This document shows positions 47,501 to 57,827 of a stretch of DNA of 64,000 bases, piece by piece (within the stretch, counting starts at the first letter, position 1; each line of letters begins with the position of its first letter). Location: NCBI GenBank assembly GCA_000310025.1, contig FN648785.1, positions 629,277 to 693,276 on the forward strand. The letters are read 5' to 3'. This DNA comes from Ectocarpus siliculosus (lineage: Eukaryota; Sar; Phaeophyceae; Ectocarpales; Ectocarpaceae). Made by a program: the position numbers and the translations under genes. The notes below the pieces were generated by a model. It searched no databases. It saw only the letters and a program-made list of their open reading frames with translations, and had not been told where the DNA came from.

Positions 47501-49849
47501 GGAGCAAGACGACATACAACAAAGTCTCATGTGGAAGACATACCAATCAAACACCATGCCGCTGGCAGCAAGCAGGCGTTGCCAAGGAAAAAGCCCATAC
47601 CCAGGTACAAAGCAAGTTCATAGTTTTTACGGGACCCGAGGTGCTTCAAGCAACCAACGCGGACATGGGACGCGTGTCGCCGAACCAAATGTGAAAAAAA
47701 ACTACGTGTATACAGGTACACCTTCAATGCAACCTCACAGAAAACAACGGCAGTGAGGCTTTCAAACAAAAACGGACTCCAGCATGATGGTTGTCTGTTC
47801 AGCGAGGCATGTTGTCCATGTCGTCACATCACATCACATCAAATAACATCAAATCACGTAGTCTCACTTCTCGACCTCCGCATTTCTTTCCTTGATCGCC
47901 TCCTCGTGCTCAGCCACCGCCTCCTCGAAAACGTTCACGTGTGCCCACACCGTTTGCTCCTGCGAAAAATCAACATGAGCAAAATAATTTCTTTTCGCAA
48001 GTTTGCTTGTTTGCCTCTGTTCTCGACTATTTAATAGCGCTTTCATTTTGCCACTCTCATGACAAAAGATGACCTGGTGTACAATACATGCCTGTGGAGC
48101 AAAAACAGAAACAAGGTATGCATTAACGTATCTACATAGTCTCGTCTTGCCTCCTTCTGTGCGATCACGTGTACGAGTACATCACGATTTTTGCTTTTGT
48201 TGGTAAGCATGCTGTCGTTTGTTGAGCAACAAAAAGCTGAACAAAAGTAGAACATTACGCCGGTGTTCATGCTCCGTGAGTACCAAAATTTCGTGGTAAC
48301 ATACTTCTCATTAGTTTTTTGGATGCCAGAGACAGATCACGTCATATCTCCTGCAAACCCCAAGAGGAACGTGCGGGTAGAATACAATGCACACAGGGGG
48401 CATACTGGACGGGACCCCGTCAGCTTTGCATGCGCTTGGGAGCTCCCGAGGGAGTCGGTCCGAGCATGATGCCTCCATCGAGAGAAAATCCAAACACAAC
48501 ACATGTTCGCCTTTAGTCTCCTACATACGTACGTCTAGATGATCCTCTCAAGAAAAACCATGAACGCACCAACAAATACAAGGGGCTGATCTTCAGTCTC
48601 TTTAAAGGTGAAAATCGAACACGGGCAAGCCAGACAGAAAAAAACAAAGCAGAAAAACACAGGAAAAACAAACGCAGGAACCTAAGGTGGGACGCGGGCC
48701 TCAGGGTAGGAACTGTTCTGTGGCACCACGGATTGTAGCTGTGTGACCACGGATTGTAGCTCATTCCCGGCAGAACTGTCGTGAGGCCAGTTGCTATGGA
48801 ATTTTTTCCCAGATGGGAATCCGGGGGACCAACAGATAATACTCCACCCCCCCCTAAAAGCAGGAGGTCTGCGTACTGGATAGCAAGCAGAGAGCACCAA
48901 AACGCGTTGTCAAGTCTTCCTCGCCTCACAGACCCCTGTTTGTTATCTAACCGATAAGGCTGTACACTCCACTATAGCTGTGAGCTTCTCGGAGCCAAGT
49001 TTTGGCAGCTAGAGTGCAGTGTGCGTGGAGTATGCCCTTGATATGAGTGCAAGTTCACATTTCCAATTTGGAATTTCAAGCAATTCCACCTGGGAATTCA
49101 TGAGGAATTCCAACTAGGATGGTCCAGCAATTCCAAACTGGAATTCCTATTTTACACAGCATGATGAACGCACACTGCACCCCAGCTCCCCAAACTTGGC
49201 TCAAAGAGGCTCACAGCAATGCACTGCGCGGTCTCGAAGGTTTGGATGCCAACGGGTCTCTGTAAGGCGAGTACTGAGTGCCAAAGCGCGTTTGTGTGCT
49301 TTTCCATCGAAGTACGAACAACTCCCGCGGCCTCATCTTGGTTGGATGTAACAGGCGTAAAATCAGGATTCCAAATCGGAAAATTTTCCATAACAGTTGG
49401 CCTGAGCGCAAATTTATATATAAGCTGATGAAAAAACAAAAACGGCGTACCTGTAGGCGGTTGATTTTCTCCTTGAGCTCCCGGAGGTTTTCGTATTCCT
49501 TGAGTTCGAGCTTGAGCTGCCGCACAATCTCTTGGTATCTGTCGGCAAAAAACAAAACAATCCAAACGAATGAAAAAACGGAGGACTTTCAGACTAGGTG
49601 CATTTACACATGCATTCATCCAAATACCTGCTGGTATAGGTACTTCCCCTCCACCCATCCGAAAGGTTGAAGGCAAGCTTGCAAACGGGACAGTGGGTGT
49701 TTTACTCGGCGATACGACGAAAAACTCCACAGGGCCGTTTGTCCCTCCACGCGCATGCCTGTACAAGAAGGAGAGAGAGATCCATTCACGCAGTAGGCTG
49801 CACGACACAAACACACACACGAACACAACCAGAGAGAGACAGAAGAGAG

Positions 49850-49897
<48 letters not shown>

Positions 49898-52800
49898 TAC
49901 CACACGAACCAACCCACATGTACTTCAAGTTCCCGCGTCAAGCAAGCGGTCATCCGGACGTCCGATTCGACCATGGACATCGTTCATCACAACAAGCCTT
50001 CCACTCGACTCACTTGGGCAGCATCGACACGGCGTCGTGGTGACCAGCCTTCATGGTGCTGATCGATCGCCCCGTCTCCAAAGAGTCCTGGTCATTTTTT
50101 TGCACAACACAAACAGGTACAAAAATCAACGCTACTCCCGTAGGCAACGTCGCTGTTCAACGCTGTTCGACACGAAAACGTGGGTGTTCAACGCCCTTAA
50201 AAAAAAAAGGAGACGTTGCTGGTCAACGGTGTTGAATACGGCAACCTCGTCAGTGGATCGGATGGTTACTGCTAGTGTTAGACTTGGGCGTGTGGCCTAC
50301 TGTACTCCTGTCCTTTGCTCTTCCTCCTGCACAGGAGAAATGCCACAAGCAAGTCTGCCCACCCCAGTTTTCGTGCTCTCATACCTCTCGTCACAACTCA
50401 AGGCCTCCTTATTGCGAACAAAAAAAAAAGAGTAGATCATACCGTACATTGCTACATATCTGTTTGGTACGCACATGCCGCTTAGGCTCTAAAACACACC
50501 AAGAGTTGAGGACTCGGCTATGCAACAGGTGCTCACGTGAGAACCCGTACAAAAAAAAAAAAGTACAAAACACACGTCAGCTGTTGAGCTACCCCAGGGA
50601 GGAAGCAACACATGAGCCTCGGGAAAAACAAGAGGTTCTTGGGCGGTGGCGCGTGGTCTATCCTATTGACAACCGGGTGCAACAGGAGCACATAGACAAG
50701 GCGAGCCTCCCACGGCGATGGAGCTTGCCTATCAGCTGCGCCGCCACGGGGGCGCATTCACAACCAGCGTTTGGGTTCACATTCACAACCAGCGTTTGGG
50801 TTCACATCTACATCTACATCTACATCTATTACAAACTCACGGCATGGATGCGCTCCAGATCCGTGGCCTTCATGAAGAACGCGTACTTGTCGCTCTCGCT
50901 GCCCTGCAGAAACTTCTTGGAGTTTTCCTGATCGAGCACCGCGCAGGGGTTGTCCACCTGGAACGGAAACACGCGACCACGGTGTCAGAATACCGTTTTC
51001 CGTCGGCTACTTGCGGCACACCAGCACCGCTCCTGTGCATAGCCCGTGGCAGCCCTACGGTTCTATCGCAATCGACGGCATATCAAGACATCGGTATCAC
51101 AAGAGGGTACACGAAGAAATATCTCACTGTCTTAGCAGGGAGACTGCTGCGCAAGCTGTGGCACATTCGGCACGTCATACAAGATACATTGTGCCGTGGA
51201 CACTCAGCACGTCATACAAGATACATTGTGCCGTGGACACTCAGCACGTCATACAAGATACATTGTGCCTTGGACACTCAGCACGTCATACAAGATACAT
51301 TGTGCCATGGACACTCAGCACGTCATACAAGATACATTGTGCCGTGGACGCTCAGCACGTCATACAAGATACATTGTGCCATGGACACTCAGCACGTCAT
51401 ACAAGATACATTGTGCCGTGGACACGCCGAAGGCGAAAACGCGTCTGTTATCTGTCGAATCGTCGGGGTAGCTAGCAAACATCCGTAGAGGTGATTAGCA
51501 GTCTACTGTGTGACAGCTCATGGGGCCCACCTGAATGTTTAGTGTGTCCAGCAACCTGGTCAGCTCGCTCTTCTCCTTTGACTTGACCTGCCACGGGAAA
51601 GGTGTGGAGTGGAAAGGAGATCATCGTCAAATCAAACATGCATCAAACAACCGACAGAGCACAGTAGAACCAGGCCAAAGAAAGGCGAAGTGGTCCATCA
51701 ATCAGCTTCAACTCCGTGTCGAGGTACAGCAGACCGCCTGTACCACAACAACCGTTGCCAATGACAATGCGTCGTCAATTCCATGCAGTGATCGCCAACA
51801 GCAGCAGCAACAACTTCCCCTCTTCTTCTACCGATTCCAACTTCATGCCACGACTTTGGGCGAAGAGCGGCAGAACGAGGCGAGGCGAGTCTCTTCCGTC
51901 AATGGTACAATGGTACAAAGCACACCGCAGGTGTTAAACTAGATCCGAGACTTGATTCAGGTCCGCCTGCCTTTGGTTGTCCTCGATTTTCACATACATA
52001 GCTTGTACACCAAGACCTCGCCCAAAATACCAAGAAGAGGTGGTACACAGAACCGCAAAAAGTACACGGGGTGGTACGAAGCCCGAACTGAACAAAGCAT
52101 CAACAATGTGCGATATCGTCTGCAGCATGAGGTTATTGCTGGCAAGAATACGTCACGTCACGCACCAGCTGCAGCTCTGCGCGCTCGTTCGTGGTGCACT
52201 CGCCTAACGTGATCTAAAATGAGTTCTCCGAACCACGGAAACATCAAGGCCTCTTTTACAACAACATTAGCGTCGGTGAGGGAAACACAAACATGACTTG
52301 GCCTCGATACAACCCAAGATGCTTTGTACGAGAGACAAGAGATTGCCTTCTTTTCTCGGGGATAAGGTTACCGTCAACATCAACAACCTCTCACTTTGGG
52401 AGTTCACGGAAAGGCCATCACCCGATATTGCAGCACTATTTTCAAAGGGGAAAATTGGAACACCCTGGGGATACAAAGCTCGAATGGGTAGTCTTTCCGT
52501 GAAAAAAAATGTACACTATCAAAAGCGTCTATGAAGCAACTGAGCCTTGAATTTTTTACAAAAACCGACACGAAACCACCATACCCCTACGACAGTCAAT
52601 ACCAATGGCAAAAAAAAAAAAAAAACTGAACAAAATAGTGGGGAGCCTTCAGTAGTGCCGGTTGAATAATGCTGATGTTTTCGGCCGGCGGGCACACGGA
52701 ATAACCAAGTCATTTCTGTACTCTGCATAGTGCCGCTATGCTGGTCTGGTTCATACCGGCACGATTGTACTGAGCCCCCCCAAAGTACCACCATCACCCC

Positions 52801-55800
52801 CAGCTACTGTATTAATAGTACGACAACACAACGATAACGATAAGAGGCCAAGAGAAGTGATTCCACAGCAGTACACACCGCGCCGTCGGCACCAACGAGG
52901 GCGAAGCCTCCTCCGCTGGGCTGTTTGATGGTCCTCCTGATGGTGATGGACTCCCCGTACTCCTCGAACATGAAGCCGTGCTCGGTGTTGAGGAGGGTCA
53001 CCTCCAGGACGGCATCTCCCTTCCAACCGTGCCTGAATCAGGAGGACAAAGGATAACACAAGACTCAGTGCACCAGCACAGACAGGGCGGGCGGCAACGC
53101 CTCTTCTAGGGATCCCTATGTATCCAACCCTTTTAATGTGAAGACAGCAGCAACAGCAACAGTAGTGGTCACATATTCTGCTGACTCCTGTGAACCCCCA
53201 AAAGGTACATAACGCTCCCGCACATATGAAGCTGTATTGTATTGTATTGTATTGTTTTTACCGAAGGTGGGGTGGGTTCAGTAGTTCCTAGGGTAACGCT
53301 GCGAATGCTCGCTATATAGGTTTTACTGTAGGTTTTTAACCGAGCTCACGAATGTTCTGCTCAGGTTCTTAAATTTGATGACTTGTAGGCTCAATTCTGA
53401 ACTCCTGGGTTCTTAAGTGCGGGCGCGATCTGTACAGCAAGGAAAGTCACGAACGACATCTATGTGGTGTATCAACACCCGATGACACCGTGCGAAAAAA
53501 AACTGAAGCTGACCTGATGAAGTCCGTCATCTTCTTGGCCCTGTGGGTGAGGTGCGCCTTTGCTCCGAGGCAGATCTGCAGTGCGGCGAGAATGGCCGAC
53601 TTGCCCGAACCGTTACGTCCGTTGATGAAGTTCACTTGCCTGATAGCGACAAGATAAGATAACAATCAACTAATCATTAGGAAAGGATCGCGCAAGTTCA
53701 GAGTGATATGATGAAATCAAAACATCCGAACACCCCGAAAGAAGCACAGCAGGGTCGGTTACACTGCCGCCATCTACGATGCGGATACGCGGGCGCCGTA
53801 CTGTACACGGACCAACCACCTGCAACAGCATCACCACTGGAGACGGTAGACAGCATCACAGACACAACATGATCCACAGGCCATGGTTTCGGTCAACAGT
53901 AAACGTCAAGCAACTACTCATGACATGCACTACTGGAGTGGCCTTGAAGTGTGCATAGTCTTAGCGTCGTGTTCTGCCCTCTACTCACTTGCAGAGGGGT
54001 ACTGTGAGCTTCCTGTGGCACATGAAGTTGGAGACGTTGATCTTGAGCACGACACCGGCCTCGGACTTCTTCTTACTGCCCCTGCTCTTCTCGTCTTTCT
54101 CCTTCTTCTCTTTCTTGCCTGAACCAAGAAAACCGCAACAGCAACAGCAACAGAGACACGTCGTTGTTAGCACAGCAGGTGCAGTCTTATACAAGAATTG
54201 ATCTCAGCCGATGACTCCAACTGCCACAACGTAGGTCTGTCATCTTTAAATTAAGAAAACATGTCGCTGTTTGCACAGCAGCGGCAGTTAACAAGAAATT
54301 GCCCTCAGTCAACGACTTCAACTGCTGCAGCATAGGTTCTTCATTAAAAAAAGACCTTGTGCCTCGTCGACAAGAACATACCTCTGTTGTCCTAGTATGT
54401 GATGGTGGATTTAACACGTACAAGTACCTTTTTTCGTCTTGGTCCGCGGCGCGTCGTTCTCCTCGTCGGCAGCATCCTTCTCTCCATCGTCCATGCGTCT
54501 GAACGAAACAGATCGAGGAGAACATGAGTTGGTCCCGACACATTGATCAGAAATGCCTCTCCGCCTGTGAATCTACTTTTTACTTCGAAGTACTGAATAA
54601 GGAGGATGCCCGTGATCTTGGTTGACCGCGTTCCTTGGGCCGTTCTTGTACCTTCTCTCGGGGCCCTTTCGTGCTTGTGCTAACGGAACCATCGAAACCT
54701 GATCGAAAGCTACGTCAGTACCAGTACCATTACCGGTCCAGCTTGATGCGAACGCCTCTCTGACAAGTAACCAAAAAAAGGTGCACACTTTGCAAAACCT
54801 CGAACAAAAAACAACTTACCCAACAAATGACTCAGAAAACAACACAACCTTCACAATGGAGCACCAAACAAACCGAATACAAACAGAAAAGGCATTTAGC
54901 CAGGCGACAGTCAGACGGTCGCAACCAAAAAATCGAAAACAAACAGAAATACGAAAGCCTGACGACAGACCGTTGCTAGCGACGAAGACGTTAACATCCG
55001 AGGACATGAGCAAAAACAATGTGTCATCAACGAAACACCAGACGTCAGCGCGCCCAGGCCAAAAACGGACCCAAACCTCGCCTGTCTTCCTCCTCCTGCT
55101 CCCTGCAGAGCTCGGCCATCTGCCTCGCCTTCTCGGCAAAATCCTCCGCCTTCTCCTTCTCCGGCAGATCCTCCTCCTCCTCCTCCTCCTCCTCTTCGTT
55201 GGCTTCCTTGTCATCGGGGATGAATCTACGCTTCCCCTTGCCCTTGCTGCCTGCTTCGGAACAAACAATTCGCGGTGTGAGTTATCACAAGGGGCCGGGT
55301 CCATGGAAATGTGCCCAAGCGACGACTGCTGTACAGTGCACAGCAGGGCTTGCGAGGTCAACATTGCACCCGTGAGTTCGCGACACAAGGGACCTACACT
55401 TCAGTATTGTACATGGTTCATGCGACTTTTGGTTTTTTATTTTGCTAGTCTTCACTTCAAATCAGTGCTCATTTTCGTCAATGCTTGCAAGAAAGAAACT
55501 TTGCGTCAACGACAGTATCGCAGGTCGTGAGAGCGAAAACACGGCGTCGCCATGTGTTCCCCTTGGGAACTGCAGGGAATAGTTTCTCCCAAGCACCATA
55601 CAACGAGTTCTATGAATGCCTGTAGTTGGCCTACAGCAGTATGTAGTTCGTATCATCGGGGGTTGGCTGCAAGCTCGCGCCTCGTGCTCTGCGGTTTCTC
55701 TGGTCCGCACGAGGGTCACCTTTAACCTACGTAACTATGACCTACAATATATACTGTACCTGGTACAGAACCTGCTCCTGCTCCGAAATGATTGTGAAGG

Positions 55801-57827
55801 CACAACAACCAACAGACCCCATGCCATGACTCTAGACTTGAAGCATGTAACTACGATCGGGGCATTGTCTTATAGCGCACACACCTGATGCTTGTTCTTC
55901 GTTGTCCACCTCCCGGTCCTCGTCCATAGCAGCCCCCGCCGGGTAGCCGTTCATGGATTCATTGGGAGAGGCTGTCGTAGATCCGTCCGGAGAACTGCTC
56001 GTGGACGCTCTTGATCCATTGGAAAGGCGGTGGGCTTTCGGGGATCGCTCCATTTCGGGCTGAAGAGAGATGGACACATGGATTGCGACGATGACGAGGG
56101 CTTGCCGGTCGGGTTGGATGACTTTGTCATGTGTGGAGGGTGGACGGTAGCTAGTGGACTGAGGAATCAGACGTTGTTAAGATTCCAAATGTAAAAAAAC
56201 ATTTACGAATGGGGACAAAGTGATGAGCGTTTCAAGTTCAAGCGACCGCGATCGAAACCGAAACACAGCAGCGCAGGCAATAGACGCTACTGTGCGACGA
56301 GGGACACAGCCACACAGACGCCGTCCAAAGCAAGCCGAGTCAAATCACGAATTCGTTCTATACATGCACTGCTCAGTGCTGCATGCCTCTGCGTTGCTAA
56401 AAACCAGGTCCGTAGACTACATACGATGGACCCCATGGGACCGGGCGACTGCTGTACACTTCTGCAACCGCAACCGCAAAAAAATGGAGTAGTTTCAACC
56501 CGTGGACGTATATGTATGAGTTTGGAGATCTTGCACCATGTGCCAACCCGACCCGCACATCAACCGTGACCATGTCTACTGCTGTATGTAGGTTGTACGT
56601 AGATACTGTATCTCTCTGCCGCGCGTGGTGGGTAAAAGGGTGCTATGCATAAAGGTACACATATACTGTAGGTGTCATCAGTGCTGTGCATGCTGTCGGT
56701 TTAGGTGTTACAGCAGGGTTGATCCGTCCACAGAGCCACACATCGAGCTCAAGTATCCTGCTACTTGTGGTATGCACAAAGTTGCATGCTTGTGAGTGGG
56801 GCTACAGCAGTCCTGCTGTGCCAAGCTCTCGATGTATCATCAGAGAATGAACGGTTTCCCGCACTAGCTGGTATCGACAAGACGCAAGAAGTAAGCCAAA
56901 TCACACGCATGGCCGACGACGGAAATCGAAGTGGGCAAATACAGCCGGCACACGCAGAGCGTCTCGCTTGCGGTTGTGTCGGGCAAACTCAAACTGACAC
57001 CAACACACTATAGGACAGCACAGGGACCGCAGCGAAAAAACGCAGATGGTGGAAAACAAAATACAATATATCATCGCCGACGGCAGCCGAGACAAGAGAA
57101 AAGAGAGGCGTGCAAGAGGACTGGTACTGGTTGAAGGGGATAACAACGTTCGTCTATTTACCCCGGTCCATCCAGCATCTACACAAGCTCGGATTTGCTG
57201 CAGGGCATCCAAGAAACCGCGCCAGATCATGCAATCGAGAGCTATGTATAACGCCGATTCAAAAACTGATGTATCGGGGGCGGGAGAAAAGGAGAGCTCC
57301 AGCAGTCCAGCGGGGGGTTGTACCTGCCTATTTAGATTGCACCCATAGAAGTCTACGGCAGCTGGGAAGTTGTGACTGGCATGAATGCATTATTCATCCC
57401 GTGCTTGTACGATGATAGGGAGACAGCAGTTGGGTTGTTGGGAAAGGGCTGTGCATCCATCGCCGCAGCAGCAGAAATTCAAAAAAGCTGGCGTTAGGTT
57501 TATCGGCCATCGAAGAAAAGAGAGAAAATTGCTTGGACAAAACCATGAGTTGACGTTGAACACATGAGTACATCTGCCCCCAACACAGGCAGAACCTGTA
57601 ACCACATCAGCCTCCCGAGGCTGGATGGTTTGTGTCGGCATGTTGGTCGTGGTCGACTGCTGCGGTCAGTCAAAAATCAAATTCGACATGATTTTGAAAA
57701 CAGACAGAGGAGGAGGGAGCCACCTGCGACACATGGGGTTGTACTCGCGCACATCAAACTCGCATAAAAAACTTACCTCGTCCTTTTTGTCAGATGATTC
57801 ACTAGCACGTCGGCGTGTTGGCGCCAT
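33182..57827 (-). CDS. SMC6: SMC6-like structural maintenance of chromosomes protein, copy C
   Basis: ATPase subunit of the SMC5/6 complex. Exons in gene order: 57777-57827, 55885-56059, 55082-55250, 54428-54498, 53989-54118, 53514-53639, 52879-53032, 51531-51587, 50841-50957, 50014-50087, 49451-49538, 47868-47959, 46997-47087, 46093-46219, 45420-45523, 44592-44732, 43859-43978, 43059-43177, 42166-42343, 40998-41105, 40205-40329, 39539-39683, 38883-39038, 38293-38406, 37937-38044, 37518-37694, 36902-36973, 36180-36295, 35422-35502, 34505-34675, 33728-33845, 33182-33301. They sum to 3795 bases, 1264 residues plus TGA, with every phase consistent. Walker A is at about residues 206-213, hinge about 590-805, LSGGERS about 1161, Walker B Asp-Glu about 1189-1190. 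The start MAPTRRR is chosen because exon 1 joins in phase with exon 2 and matches copy B. Confidence 0.93.
34100..34520 (-). repeat. Tandem repeat of exon-30/intron-30 junction in copy C
   Basis: Four to five imperfect units of about 81-100 bases. Each carries a GGAAGGGGCAC-like word that copies the end of exon 30 and its donor, then GAAAGAGCAACAAAATC.CCGCT (starts near 34131, 34216, 34312, 34393). The true exon end at 34505 is the last unit. Intron 30 is therefore built partly from copies of the exon/intron border. Confidence 0.72.
36180..39683 (-). CDS. Copy C exons 22-28: second coiled-coil arm
   Basis: Seven exons of 145, 156, 114, 108, 177, 72 and 116 bases. Exon 22 starts [13 protein letters not shown] after the hinge. 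Exon 23 carries [20 protein letters not shown]. The remainder is charged heptad-type helix, ending near the head with [17 protein letters not shown]. Confidence 0.88.
37385..37510. repeat. CAG/CAA/ACA-rich simple repeat
   Basis: Interrupted CAG, CAA and GAC triplets in intron 26 of copy C, adjacent to the exon 26 donor. It can translate as poly-Gln or poly-Leu but sits outside the exon. Confidence 0.85.
38848..38873. repeat. CGATT pentamer microsatellite
   Basis: Five copies of the CGATT unit about ten bases inside intron 23 of copy C, next to the exon 23 donor. Confidence 0.93.
39077..39520. repeat. Direct duplication of about 227 bp in copy C intron 22
   Basis: GTTGCGCGCAGATTCCTCAT starts at 39077 and again at 39304, and the similarity continues through the following 150-200 bases. 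The second unit contains its own exact 24-bp tandem duplication around 39381-39428. Confidence 0.75.
40205..43978 (-). CDS. Copy C exons 17-21: hinge domain
   Basis: Exon 17 (43859-43978) encodes [18 protein letters not shown]. Exon 18 (43059-43177) has [15 protein letters not shown]. Exons 19-21 complete the hinge with [29 protein letters not shown] and GGKSCSKF. Exon 19 is five codons longer than in copy B, from a SYRGS-like insertion. In SMC6 this domain dimerises with SMC5. Confidence 0.9.
44592..50087 (-). CDS. Copy C exons 10-16: first coiled-coil arm
   Basis: Seven exons of 74, 88, 92, 91, 127, 104 and 141 bases encode charged helix, for example [19 protein letters not shown] in exon 11. 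The lengths match copy B one by one while the amino-acid sequences are mostly unlike. Exons 14 and 15 also match the remnants in copy A. Confidence 0.87.
44755..44840. repeat. CAG/AAC simple repeat
   Basis: CAG-rich array next to the acceptor side of exon 16 of copy C, in intron 15. Confidence 0.9.
45940..46110 (-). repeat. Tandem duplication of exon-14/intron junction in copy C
   Basis: Plus-strand CACCGGTCTTGTCCCTC at the exon 14 border (46090) recurs as CACCAATCTTGTCCCTC at 46001, 89 bases away inside intron 14. CATCTCCGAAATCT and ATCTACCAA words lie between. The same words occur in the equivalent intron of copy B. Confidence 0.68.
47960..49450 (-). other. Intron 11 of copy C
   Basis: About 1.5 kb with no gene. 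It holds a twofold ACCACGGATTGTAGCT repeat (48724-48739 and 48747-48762) and a cluster of GGAATT/AATTCC inverted repeats at 49060-49147. Confidence 0.65.
49060..49147. repeat. Cluster of AATTCC/GGAATT inverted repeats
   Basis: Several short palindromic units follow each other, including CCAATTTGG, AATTCCACCTGGGAATT and CAATTCCAAACTGGAATTCC. They could form a row of small hairpins in intron 11 of copy C. Confidence 0.75.
49831..49893. repeat. GA dinucleotide microsatellite
   Basis: Interrupted then perfect GA run in intron 10 of copy C. Confidence 0.95.
50841..54118 (-). CDS. Copy C exons 5-9: N-terminal ATPase head
   Basis: Exon 5 encodes a Lys/Glu stretch and then [10 protein letters not shown]. 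Exon 6 (53514-53639) holds Walker A GRNGSGKS. Exon 7 (52879-53032) holds the [11 protein letters not shown] to [12 protein letters not shown] block, and 134 bases over this exon and its acceptor are identical to copy B. Exons 8-9 give [21 protein letters not shown], the Q-loop region. Confidence 0.94.
51171..51429. repeat. 37-bp minisatellite, seven copies
   Basis: Seven head-to-tail units beginning CACGTCATACAAGATACATT at 51171, 51208, 51245, 51282, 51319, 51356 and 51393. They differ by single bases and lie in intron 8 of copy C. Because 37 is not divisible by three and the unit has no stop, all three plus-strand frames read through it, which creates spurious repetitive ORFs. Confidence 0.95.
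53233..53256. repeat. TGTAT pentamer microsatellite
   Basis: About five copies of the pentamer in intron 6 of copy C. Confidence 0.92.
54428..57827 (-). CDS. Copy C exons 1-4: N-terminal tail
   Basis: Exon 1 (57777-57827) encodes [17 protein letters not shown]. Exon 2 (55885-56059) follows a CTCTCTTCAG acceptor and is Ser/Asp rich. Exon 3 (55082-55250) encodes GKGKRR and a run of nine Glu, and appears to end at a GC donor (GACAG|GCGAGG), since this is the only cut that keeps phase with exon 4. Exon 4 (54428-54498) is acidic then basic ([13 protein letters not shown]...TKTKK). The tail is disordered-looking and shorter than in copy B. Confidence 0.8.
56060..57776 (-). other. Intron 1 of copy C
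   Basis: 1.7 kb between the GAG|GTAAGT donor of exon 1 and the CTCTCTTCAG acceptor of exon 2. I see no gene in it. Confidence 0.7.

Noticed and set aside
51171-51429. Regular repeats considered as a CRISPR array
   Set aside because: The units are contiguous with no unique spacers, and the context is a eukaryotic intron.
51011-51475. Repetitive ORFs that look like a repeat protein
   Set aside because: They are translations of the 37-bp intronic minisatellite, open in every forward frame.
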